Shown piece by piece: positions 27,688-36,845 of a DNA stretch of 64,000 bases (positions are counted from its first letter, which is position 1; every line of letters starts with the position of its first letter). A program made the translations under genes and the position numbers. This DNA is from Roseicyclus sp. (GTDB lineage Bacteria; Pseudomonadota; Alphaproteobacteria; Rhodobacterales; Rhodobacteraceae): the NCBI GenBank assembly GCA_018401055.1, contig JAGYLB010000071.1:94126-158125 (forward strand), read 5' to 3'. The notes under the pieces are model-generated. The model did no database searches. It was not told the DNA's origin and saw only the letters and a list, made by a program, of their open reading frames with translations.

Positions 27688-29412
27688 ATGCAACATCCGG
27701 ACAGGCCGTGGACGGCCTTCTACCCGGCCTGCGCGCGCGCCGAGATCGCGGCCACCGCCTATCGCAACCTCGCCGACATGATCCGGAGCGTGGCCGAGAC
27801 CTATGGCCCTGCGCCAGCATTCACCTGCTGCCTGCCCAACGGCATGAACGGCACGCTCAGTTTCGCGCAGGTCGACGAGATGTCGGATGCGCTGGCCGTC
27901 TACCTGCGCGAGGTCGCGGGCCTGAAACAGGGCGACCGGGTGGCGGTGCAATTGCCCAACGGGCTGTCCTTTCCCGTCGTCGCCTTTGGCGTGCTCAAGG
28001 CGGGCTGCGTGCTGGTCAACGTGAACCCGCTTTATACTGCCGATGAAATGGCCAAGCAATTCGCCGATGCCGAACCCCATGCGCTGATCATCGTCGACAT
28101 GTTCGCCGACAAGATCCCGGCGGCCACGGCCGGTCACCCGATCCCCAACATCATCGTGACCCGCGTTGCGGAATTCCTGCCCGTCCTGCCGCGCGGCATC
28201 GTGGGGCTCGTGCAGAAATATTGGGACCAGTCCGTCAAACCCATCGATGTCGCCCACACCCGCTTGCCCGACGCGCTGGCCGCTGGGCGCGCGAAGGCGC
28301 TACAGGCTCGGATCGAGGTCGACGCCTACCACCAGAGTGTCACCGGCGATGACGTGGCCGTGCTGCAATATACCGGCGGCACCACGGGCGTCTCCAAGGG
28401 CGCGATGCTGACCCATGCCAACCTGCTCGTGAACATGGAGCAGGTGATGGAACTGCTTGTGGGCGATCTGGACAAGGGGCGCGAGGTCGCGCTCACCGCG
28501 CTGCCGATGTATCACATCTTCGCCTTCAACGTGAACCTCTTGGGCTTCTGGTGGCTTGGCGCGCGCAACATCGTGATCCCGAACCCGCGCCCCTTGGTGA
28601 GCCTCAAGCGCGCTTTCGAGAACTACAAGATCACCTGGATGAGCGGCGTCAACACGCTGTTCAACGGGCTCACGAACGAGGTCTGGTTCACCGATAGCCC
28701 GCCCCGGCACCTGAAATTCGCCAGTGCAGGGGGGATGGCGCTGCAATCCTCGGTGGCCGAGAAATGGGAAAAGATCACCGGATCGCCCGTGATCCAGGGC
28801 TACGGGCTGACCGAGACCTCTCCCGTGCTGACCTTCGAGCCCTTGGGCAAGGCGCGCCCGGGCTCCATCGGGGTGCCGGTGCCGGGGACGGAAATCGCCT
28901 GTCTCGATGATGCGGGCAACCCGGTGGCGCAGGGCGCACCGGGCGAGATCGCAGCGCGCGGGCCGCAGATCATGAAGGGCTACTGGAAGAAGCCCGAGGA
29001 AACCGCGAAAACCATGCGTGGCGACTGGTTCCTGACCGGCGACATCGGGGTGATCGACCCCGATGGCTATATCCGGATCGTCGACCGGAAAAAGGACATG
29101 GTCGTGGTGTCCGGCTTCAATGTCTATCCCAACGAGGTGGAGGATGTGCTGGCCGCCCATCCCGGCGTGCTCGAGGTCGCCGTGATCGGCGTGCCCGATG
29201 CAGGCACCGGCGAGGCTGTCGCGGCCTATGTGGTGAAATCCGATCCCGGCGTGACGGCGGAAACGCTCCGCGCCTACGCCAAGGACCATCTGACCGCCTA
29301 TAAGGTGCCCAAGCGCGTCGAATTCCGCGACGAGCTGCCGAAATCCAACGTCGGCAAGATCCTGAGAAAAGACCTGCGCGCCGAGGTGATGGCGCAAGTG
29401 GCGGCGGAGTGA
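27688..29412 (+). CDS. Long-chain fatty-acid--CoA ligase (AMP-binding)
   Basis: A 574-residue adenylate-forming enzyme activating a carboxylic acid to its acyl-CoA through an acyl-AMP. The P-loop-like motif YTGGTTGVSKGAML is at about residue 228, GYGLTETSPV near 371, and the C-terminal GDIGVIDPDGYIRIVDRKKD with FNVYPNEVEDVL is the fatty-acid ligase signature. FadD is the best match, with medium- to long-chain fatty acids as likely substrates. The frame is intact. It is six bases before the BASS transporter gene, and the two may form an operon. Confidence 0.88.
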   Translation: MQHPDRPWTAFYPACARAEIAATAYRNLADMIRSVAETYGPAPAFTCCLPNGMNGTLSFAQVDEMSDALAVYLREVAGLKQGDRVAVQLPNGLSFPVVAFGVLKAGCVLVNVNPLYTADEMAKQFADAEPHALIIVDMFADKIPAATAGHPIPNIIVTRVAEFLPVLPRGIVGLVQKYWDQSVKPIDVAHTRLPDALAAGRAKALQARIEVDAYHQSVTGDDVAVLQYTGGTTGVSKGAMLTHANLLVNMEQVMELLVGDLDKGREVALTALPMYHIFAFNVNLLGFWWLGARNIVIPNPRPLVSLKRAFENYKITWMSGVNTLFNGLTNEVWFTDSPPRHLKFASAGGMALQSSVAEKWEKITGSPVIQGYGLTETSPVLTFEPLGKARPGSIGVPVPGTEIACLDDAGNPVAQGAPGEIAARGPQIMKGYWKKPEETAKTMRGDWFLTGDIGVIDPDGYIRIVDRKKDMVVVSGFNVYPNEVEDVLAAHPGVLEVAVIGVPDAGTGEAVAAYVVKSDPGVTAETLRAYAKDHLTAYKVPKRVEFRDELPKSNVGKILRKDLRAEVMAQVAAE

Positions 29413-29417
29413 CGTAG

Positions 29418-30299
29418 ATGGTCGGAGCCTTCGAACAGGCGCTGCTGGCGCTCATGATCTTCGTCATCATGCTGGGCATGGGCGCATCCCTCACGCCGCG
29501 CGATTTCTGGCTGGCGCTCAAACGCCCTTACGGCCTGATGATCGGCGTGGTCTCGCAATACGGCATCATGCCCTTCCTTGGCTTCCTGCTCATCACGCTT
29601 TTGCCGCTTCCGCAGGCCATCTCCGTGGGTGTGCTGATCATGGCCTGCATGCCGGGCGGCACCACGTCGAACATCTTCACCTATTTCTCCAAGGGCAATC
29701 TGGCGCTCTCGGTGCTGATGACCGTCACCTCCACCGTCACGGGCGTCATCCTCATCCCCATCATCTTGCTGATCTACGCCACTGCGCTCGAGCTCGAGAT
29801 CCCCCGCGAGAACATCATCATCACGCTGGTTCTGCTTCTGGTGCCCGTCGCCATCGGCATGGTGCTGCGCAAGCTCAACGCCAATATCGGCGCGGTGACC
29901 GAATTCATGGGATCGCTTCTGGCGCTGGTCTTCATCGCCTTCATCGCCATCTCGTGGATCCCGCGCAACTGGCAATTCCTGCTGACCACCACCCCCGCGA
30001 CCTATGTGGCGGCCGTTGGTCTGGGGCTCTTTGGCATCACCATTGGCTACGGCTTCGCCCGCGCCCTGAAACTGCACCCCCGCAACGCGCGCACCGTGGC
30101 GCTGGAAACCGGCATCCAGAACGGCCCGCTTGCCATCGCCATCATCGCCTTCACCTTTTCCGGCGACGAGGCGCAAAGCTACATGGCGGTGCCCGCGCTC
30201 TATTCGCTGTTCATCGTCATCGTCTCGACACTGGTCACGCTGGTCTTCCGCAGGGCCAACACCGCCGCCGAGCAAAAGATGCCCGACGGGCTGCTCTAG
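29418..30299 (+). CDS. Bile acid:sodium symporter (BASS) family transporter
   Basis: A 293-residue membrane protein with about nine hydrophobic helices. The segments VGVLIMACMPGGTTSNIFTYFSKGNLALS and ALETGIQNGPLAIAI contain the two sodium/substrate crossover motifs (PGGTTSN and E-T-G-x-Q-N) of BASS transporters. Members carry bile acids, pyruvate, pantoate or other organic anions with sodium. Being immediately downstream of an acyl-CoA ligase, it may import the acid that the ligase activates, but this is inference. Confidence 0.88.
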   Translation: MVGAFEQALLALMIFVIMLGMGASLTPRDFWLALKRPYGLMIGVVSQYGIMPFLGFLLITLLPLPQAISVGVLIMACMPGGTTSNIFTYFSKGNLALSVLMTVTSTVTGVILIPIILLIYATALELEIPRENIIITLVLLLVPVAIGMVLRKLNANIGAVTEFMGSLLALVFIAFIAISWIPRNWQFLLTTTPATYVAAVGLGLFGITIGYGFARALKLHPRNARTVALETGIQNGPLAIAIIAFTFSGDEAQSYMAVPALYSLFIVIVSTLVTLVFRRANTAAEQKMPDGLL

Positions 30300-30403
30300 G
30301 GGGCATGCGTAGGGCGCCACTACTTAATTGACGCCGGTAACAAAGTCACCGACAGCGCCCGCCCCTTGGCGTAACCCTGTCTCCAATCAAGGAGACTCAT
30401 GCC

Positions 30404-31612
30404 ATGTCCAACGTTCTCACACGTCCCGCAGACCAATGGTCGCCGCTCTACTTCCTCGCCTCTGTCGGCGCAGGCGGCCTGTCCGTCACCTTCTACATGT
30501 ATCTCATGCATTGGGTGCCCCACCCCGGCCGCACCGTGGCCGTGTTCGAAGACATCACAGCCGCGCTGGCCTCGGGCAACCCGGCCCTGACCGTCGCCAT
30601 CATCGTGGCGCTCACGGGCATCGCCATCTTCGGCGCGCTGAACCTGTCGCTGCTGATCTGGAACCTGCGCAAGATGCGCGGCTTCTGGGCCTCCGAGAAA
30701 GGCCAGACGCTGGCCAATTCCAACGCCCAGACCCAGATGATGGCCCTGCCCTTGGCACTCGCCATGTCGATCAACGGCGGCTTCATCCTTGGCATGGTCT
30801 TCGTGCCCGGCCTCTGGTCGGTCGTAGAATACCTGTTCCCGCTGGCCATGCTGGCCTTCCTCGCCGTGGGCTACCTTGCCTTCAAGCAACTCGGCCAGTT
30901 CATCGCCCGCGTCACCGCCTCGGGCGGCTTTGACTGCGCGAAAAACAACTCCTTCGCGCAGATGCTGCCCGCCTTCGCGCTCGCCATGACCGGCGTCGGC
31001 CTGTCAGCCCCCGCCGCCATGAGCACGAATGTCACCGTGGCAGGCATCGCGCTGATCTTGTCGAGCTTCTTTCTTGTCGCCGCCGTCCTGATCACCCTCG
31101 TCGGCCTGATCCTCGGGTTGCGCTCGATCATGGAAAACGGCGTCGCCGCCGAGCAGGCCCCGACGCTGATGATGGTCGTGCCGATCACCACGATCCTCGG
31201 CATCTTGATGCTGCGGCAAGCCCATGGCCTAGGCGTCAGCTTCGAGGCCGAAATGGCCGCCGCCGACCGCATGATGCTGCTCACGCGCCTGTTGTCGGTC
31301 GAGGTTCTCTTCGCCGCCTTCGGCCTGACCGTGCTGGCCGCCACCGGCTACGTCCGCCGCTTCCTGACGAGCGAGGCGATCAGCCCCGGAAATTACGCGC
31401 TGGTCTGCCCGCCCGTCGCGCTCTCGGTCCTGACGCAGTTCTGGGTCAACAACGGCCTCGTCGCCGCTGGCCTGATCGAGAAATTCGGGGTGGCCTATTG
31501 GGTGCTGACCGCCCTGGCGCTGGCCCTGCAAGCCGTTGCCGTGGCGCTGGTGATCTTCCTGCACCGCCGCCACTTCCGGGCCACTCAAGGCGGCGCGCTG
31601 CGCACCGCCTGA
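30404..31612 (+). CDS. Multi-pass membrane protein of unknown function
   Basis: A 402-residue protein with about ten predicted hydrophobic helices and short polar loops, starting MSNVLTRPADQWSPLYFLAS. Its general layout, with paired helices and an aromatic-rich N-terminus, is reminiscent of TDT (TehA/Mae1) exporters or of the protein I remember as TsoY, but I cannot confirm either. A conserved-looking block is NNSFAQMLPAFALAMTGVGLSAPAAMS. The start is preceded by CAAGGAGA. It follows the BASS gene by about 105 bases and ends at an intrinsic terminator. No known substrate-binding motif is seen. Confidence 0.65.
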   Translation: MSNVLTRPADQWSPLYFLASVGAGGLSVTFYMYLMHWVPHPGRTVAVFEDITAALASGNPALTVAIIVALTGIAIFGALNLSLLIWNLRKMRGFWASEKGQTLANSNAQTQMMALPLALAMSINGGFILGMVFVPGLWSVVEYLFPLAMLAFLAVGYLAFKQLGQFIARVTASGGFDCAKNNSFAQMLPAFALAMTGVGLSAPAAMSTNVTVAGIALILSSFFLVAAVLITLVGLILGLRSIMENGVAAEQAPTLMMVVPITTILGILMLRQAHGLGVSFEAEMAAADRMMLLTRLLSVEVLFAAFGLTVLAATGYVRRFLTSEAISPGNYALVCPPVALSVLTQFWVNNGLVAAGLIEKFGVAYWVLTALALALQAVAVALVIFLHRRHFRATQGGALRTA

Positions 31613-31634
31613 CCCGCCCGATCCCGGCGAAACG

Positions 31635-31663
31635 CCGCGCGGCCCCTCAGGCCGCGCGGTTTT
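31635..31663 (+). terminator. Intrinsic terminator after the membrane-protein gene
   Basis: A ten-base-pair stem CCGCGCGGCC / GGCCGCGCGG with a five-base loop is followed by TTTT at 31660-31663, 23 bases past the membrane-protein stop. It overlaps the last codons of the convergent Hint-domain gene. Confidence 0.8.
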
Positions 31664-32602
31664 CCGTTTGCACCACGGAGCCAGACAACCGCGCACGCAA
31701 GGCAGGCGGCAGCATCCGGGCGGCCGCGATCCGCGGCAGGCGCATCTCGGGTATCAAACGTTCGGCCCCGAACAGCGCCAGATAGCCGTCGAAATTGTCA
31801 TATCCGGCCCGGCCCGCGTAGCACACGAAGCTTTCGGTCGGCGCGCCCTCGGCCAGCAAAACCTCATGCGCCTCGGTCTCGATGTGCCAGACGCGGTAGC
31901 GCGGCGGCAGGGCCTCGCGCGCAACGGGGCGGATCGTGTCGCCATTGACCAGCGCGCCCGCCGTCACGATGACGCCGTCCAAAATCATCCCGTGATCGGC
32001 CGTCACCACCAGATCGCGCAGCGGCAGCCCCCGCCCAGCGCACCGGCCGCGATCTGGATCGGGCTGCGGTCCTGATGGGCAAAGCCGCGCCGCAGCGTCT
32101 GGATACCCACCCAAAGGATGGGCACCGCGCGGCCATCGGCCGTCAGCACCAGATCCCCGGGGGCAAGCGTCTCGACCGCAACCTCGCCCGAGGGCGTGGC
32201 GATCCGTGTGCCTTCGGCGAAACACATGGCGAAGCTGAAGTCTTCATTCTCGTTGATCGTGGTCACATCCAGCGCCTGCGGCAGCGCGGCGGCGGTTTGC
32301 GAGAACAGGTAAAGGTCCCCGAAGAAGATGCTTTCGAAGACCGGCATGAACTCACCGTTCACCACGATCGTGCCGACATAGGTCAACTCGACCGAGATGC
32401 TGGGGTCTTCGGGGTCGGGAAACAGCGTGAAGCTCTCGGTGACCTGGAATGTATCGTCATCGGCCATCTCGGGCCGAAGCGCGCTGCCGTTGATCGGGTC
32501 GCGGATCACCCCGCCTGCGCCATTGTATTGAAACCGCATGAATCCGCCAAAGAACGGATCTTCGCGGTAGGAGGTGTAGGATGCGTAGGTAAAGTTGCTC
32601 AT
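31647..32602 (-). CDS. Hint domain-containing protein (one frameshift)
   Basis: A ~317-residue protein whose second half is a Hint (hedgehog/intein-type) domain: CFAEGTRIATPSGEVAVETL starts with the nucleophile-type cysteine, followed by APGDLVLTADGRAVPILWVG and, after the indel, VTADHGMILDGVIVTAGALVNG. The first ~150 residues are an unknown beta-rich region starting MSNFTYASYTSYREDPFFGG. Rhodobacterales carry many such proteins, often near RTX or secretion genes, and the Hint domain is thought to self-process. The frame is lost near 32035. The family's true substrate is unknown. Confidence 0.82.
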
Positions 32603-32778
32603 CGCTGGGTCCGTGCCTCGGGTCGGTCTTGTCGCCGTCGCGCTTGGATCTGCGCGACAATTGCGGCCCTCGCACGGCAGCGTTTCGGTCATTTCTGGGA
32701 AAGCGGCCCTGTAGACCGCGCGACCACCCCCGTGATAGATCGTGCGAGAGCGCCCATGAGAAGGCCCGGAGAGCAGGC

Positions 32779-34054
32779 ATGAAACATCTCAAGCCCGCGT
32801 CGAAACACGGCACTGTCATGGCCGTCTCGATGATGAAGGACGAAGCACCCTTCCTGATGGAATGGTTCGCCCATCACCTTGCCGTGGGCTTCACCGACAT
32901 CCTCGTCTACACCAACGACTGTGCCGACGGCACCGACGAGATGCTGATGCGGCTCGAGGAACTGGGGCTCGGCTACCACCGCCCCAATGTCATCCCCGAA
33001 GGGATCAAACCGCAACCCTCGGCGCTCAATCACGCGCAGAACGAACCGCTGGTGGGCGCTGCCGATTGGGTGCTGGTCTTCGACGCCGACGAATTCCTGT
33101 CGGTCAACCACCCCTCCGGCAATCTCGAGGGGATGCTGGACGACACGGTGGCCCGCGGCGGCACAGGTGTGGTCATCACCTGGCGCATCTTCGGCTCGGG
33201 CGGCGTGGTCGACTGGTCGCGCGCTCCCGTGACCGAGCAATATACCCGCGCCGCACCCCCGCTGTGGAACAAGGGCTGGGGCGTCAAGACGCTGTTCAAG
33301 TTCGACCCCGAATACTGGAAACTCGGCATCCACCGCCCCACGATCAAGAACAAGCATCTGGAGGACGGTTTCCCTGACACCGTCCATTGGCTCAACGGCT
33401 CAGGGCTGCCGATGGAGGATTACTTTCCAGTTCCGCGGCTGGCGCTCGATCCGGCGCACCATCGGCTACACTTGGGCGCAGATGAACCATTACGCGGTGA
33501 AATCCGTCGACAGCTACGCCGTGCGCAAATTCCGCGGCAATGTGAACAACAAGAAAGACAAGTACAACGCGGACTACTGGTCGCTGCAGGACCGCAACGA
33601 GGTCGAGGATCGCGCCATCCTGCGCCATGCCCCGGAACGCGCCCGCATCATGGCCGAACTGCTCAAGGACCCGGTCCTGAACAAGCTGCACTTTGCCGCT
33701 CTCGAACGGGTCGAGGCACGGCTTGACGACTACCGCCAGACGCCCGCCTATCTCGAACTCAGGAACAGCCTGATCGCCGCCTCCAACGTGCCCATCACCA
33801 ATGTCGAGGCCAAACCGCCCATGGCCCGCGACCCCGCCAAGATCGCGGCGCTCATGAGCGAGGTGGAACAGAAATCCCAGTCCCGCCCGAAAGAGGAACG
33901 GCGCACGGAAACCATCGCAGGCTGGGCCGTCGAAGGCGGCGATCCCTACATGCCCGCCCCCATCGACCTGAGCCAGGACATCCCCACCGACTGGATCCCC
34001 AACCACGAGATCCCGCTGCCTGCGGATTCCGCGTCTTCCGCCCCGAAGCCTTGA
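32779..34054 (+). CDS. Glycosyltransferase family 2 protein (one frameshift)
   Basis: A ~424-residue transferase of the GT2/GT92-like type. The N-terminus VMAVSMMKDEAPFLMEWFAHHLAVGF is the nucleotide-sugar-binding start, and WVLVFDADEFLSVN carries the DxD-like metal/UDP motif. The C-terminal part (AVRKFRGNVNNKKDKYNADYW) is typical of this Rhodobacterales group. One indel lies near 33425 (MEDY | FRGWRS). The C-terminal ~70 residues are acidic and proline-rich. It probably builds a surface polysaccharide or glycosylates a secreted protein. Its stop overlaps the start of the next gene (ATGA). Confidence 0.85.
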
Positions 34055-34595
34055 CCGCCATCGTCGCGGGCCGGTTCGAACGCCGCCACGCCCGCAATAT
34101 CCCCGCCCTATCTCCGAAGGCTGCGCCCGCGTGCTGGAGATCGGGACCGGCGTGGGCTTCCTGCCCATCCGCGTGGTGCAAGTCTCCCAAGGCGTCACAA
34201 TCATGGCGCAAGACCTGCGCCCCGGAACTGGTGGCACTCGGCCAGAGATCGAGCGCGCCGCGCGGGCGTGGGAAAACTCCGCCCGCCTGAAATGGACCGA
34301 CGGGCCGTTGCGCTTTGCCACCGACGAGGGCGCGCAGGCGAGCGGCCTTGCCGCCTACCTGCGCGATTTCCGCCCCATCGCGCTGCGCCTCAACCGCCCC
34401 GCCGATGTCGCGCCCGAGACCCTCGCCGCGCAGGACCTCGGCACAATCACCCGCGTCCTCGTCCCCTTCGTCTCGGAGGAGGAGGCGGCCAAGCTCCGCG
34501 CAGGCTACGGCCCAGTCCTCGAAGCCATGGGCTTCATCGAGAACGTGGAACGCGCGGGCGGCGGCAGCCTGCAATTCGACGGCAACAGGGCGTGA
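34051..34595 (+). CDS. Small SAM-dependent methyltransferase-like protein (one or two frameshifts)
   Basis: Begins in the ATGA overlap of the glycosyltransferase gene. Bridging an indel near 34115 gives RVLEIGTGVGFLPIRVVQ, the glycine-rich SAM-binding motif of class I methyltransferases, and after a second shift near 34225 an ordinary C-terminal half (ERAARAWENSARLKWTDGPL ... EEAAKLRAGYGPVLEAMGF). About 180 residues in all, FkbM-like in size and C-terminal layout. The partner glycosyltransferase suggests modification of a glycan. Family membership is only moderately supported, because each fragment is short. Confidence 0.6.
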
Positions 34596-34646
34596 CGCGG
34601 GCCGCCCGCTCCCCTAACCTTACCCGATAGCGCCAAAGGGGGCCAC

Positions 34647-36845
34647 GTGAGCACAGAGGACCAAGACGAACAGCCGATCGCGGGCCATGGCGTCATCGTG
34701 CGCGCGGCCAATGGCGACGTGATCCGCTACGACCCCACCGGCCTCGTGATGCGCCTGTCCGACAAGGTCATCGCCGACATCGCGCTCCGCCTTGGCCACA
34801 GGGGCGAGACGGACCCGGCACCGCGCCAGACCTCCCCAAACCCGCCACCGCCCCGATGACCTGCTCGACGGCATCGACGCCTGGGCCATCACCCAAGACG
34901 GCGACTGGCTGCGCTTCACCGCCCGCCTGCCCGGCGCGCAGGGCGTGCGCGGCTTCCGCCGCCACATCGACGGCGGCGCCACGCTTGGCGACGGGCCGGG
35001 CGCCGTCCTCGGCATCCTCGGCCTTGGCGGCCCCGCGCGGCCCCTTGCCACCCCCGGCGCGCCCGCCTTTCCCCACCACATCACCGCCCCCGCCGATGAT
35101 ATCGGTGCCGTCGGCATGGCCGGGATTGAGGCCGCCCCGATCACCGACCGGCTGGAACCCCTGCGCGAGGCGACCCATGAGGCGTTGGTGGCCGAGACCA
35201 TCCTCCATTGGCAGATCGAGAAATTCGCCCCCCTGCCCCTGATCGTCACCCGCGTGGAAACCGACGCTTCCCCCAGCGCCGCCGATCTGGCGCGCGGGCA
35301 CGCGGTCCAGAACCTCCTGATCGCCGCCGGCAACCTGAAAGCCGCCGCCACCCGGATGGGCAAGCGCGCCAAACTCCTCGGTATCTGCCTTGATTACGCG
35401 CTGGAACATGTCACCGGCGACGCGACGGCCTACCGCGACGGGATGCTGGCCACGATGCGCGCGCTGGAAAAGGGCCTTGGCGCACTTGGCTTCGACCGCC
35501 CGCTGTTCGTTGCCCGCTTCGAGGCCGGGCTCGGCCCCGCCACCGCGGGCGCCGTCCTGCAAGGCCAATGGGAACTGGTGTGGAACCACGGCGATCACCG
35601 CCTGATCTTCTCTTCCCCCTCCTACCCTTTCGCCCGCGACGCATACGACCGACCGACCGACGACGCCCGCCGACAAATGGCCGAGATGACGGCCGCGGCT
35701 CTCTCCGAAGGCGAAAGCTGGCGCTGCCCCACCCTGATGCTTGCCGAATGGGAACCGGGCGCGCCGATCATCCGCGTGACAGCACAATCCGAGGGCCCGC
35801 TGGTGATCGACGGCGGCGGCACGGCGGGCTTTGCCGTGATCGGGGCCGAGGGCATCACGGTCGAAACCGTCACCCTCGCCCCGACGACCCGCAGGCGCTG
35901 CTCGTCCGCGTCAGCAAACGCGCCGACGGCCTGCACCTCAGCTACGCCGCGGGCACCCCGGCGCGCTCCGCGATACATGGTCCCTCGACAGCCGCACCGG
36001 CACCCCGCTTCACCGGTGGGCGCTGCCTGCGATCTTGCCTGTCCATGAGGGCAGAGACTGGGGGCGCCATGCGAGCTTCCCGATCGCCTGCCCTCCGGCG
36101 CGGCTGCGCGATGCAAACGCCGATCTTCTGGCCGAGATGCTTACAGAAACCCAAGCGCTGTGGTGGACCGGCGCGGATCTCACCGCCGACCGCACCGGCG
36201 CGGTCACCGCATGGCCCGACCGCCTCACTGCCCGGGTGGCGCGCCCGACCACCCCAAACACCGGCAACGGGTTGATCTCCGAGGCGGGCGACCTTGCCGG
36301 TCTGCAGTGCCGCGACGGCCTCCATTGCGGCTTGGTGGCCGAGGATGTGGCGCAGGACGCCGCGACCGTCACGCTCGCCGCCCGCTACCTGCCGCCCTAC
36401 GGCGAGGATGCCAAAACCATCCTCACCTTCAACACCGGCGGCGGAGCCAAGAAATCCGCGTCCGAAAACTACCTGTTTTTGTCCGAAACCGACGGCTCGC
36501 TGACCGTCAAGGATGACAAGGGCCTGATCGACCTGACCCTGCCCGCGCCGCCCCCGACCTGACGCGCCTGATCCTCGTCACGCTCGACCGCACCGGCTGG
36601 CGGTCGAGGTGATGGGCGGTGCCGCCGCAACGCGCCGAGGCCCGCGCCCCGTCCTTACCGGCCCCGCCAGCCTGTTCATCGGCTGCCGCAACCAGCGCCC
36701 CGGCCTGACGAAAACCCTTGGCGGCGCGCTGATCGCCGATGTCTGGCTCTGGCCCGGCCGCGCGCTCTTGGTGTCAGATGATCCCGCAGACCGGACGGCG
36801 CTGACGGCGCTCCGCCGCTTCGTGCTCTGGTCGGACGAAGCCTGA
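34647..36845 (+). CDS. Unrecognised ~730-residue protein of the surface/secretion cluster (several frameshifts)
   Basis: Starts with GTG at 34647, preceded by AAAGGGGG, and runs with indels near 34830, 35885, 35990, 36560 and 36600 to a stop that overlaps the next ATG by one base (TGATG). The first half (~1-420) is a mixed alpha/beta region including DAWAITQDGDWLRFTARLPG, IEKFAPLPLIVTRVE and TMRALEKGLGALGFDRPL. The second half looks like a beta-sandwich, with ALWWTGADLTADRTGAVTAWP, ITLAARYLPPYG-type strands and ASLFIGCRN, as in concanavalin-A/LamG lectins. No family is recognised. Context with a glycosyltransferase and an RTX sulfatase suggests glycan recognition or processing. Confidence 0.6.
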
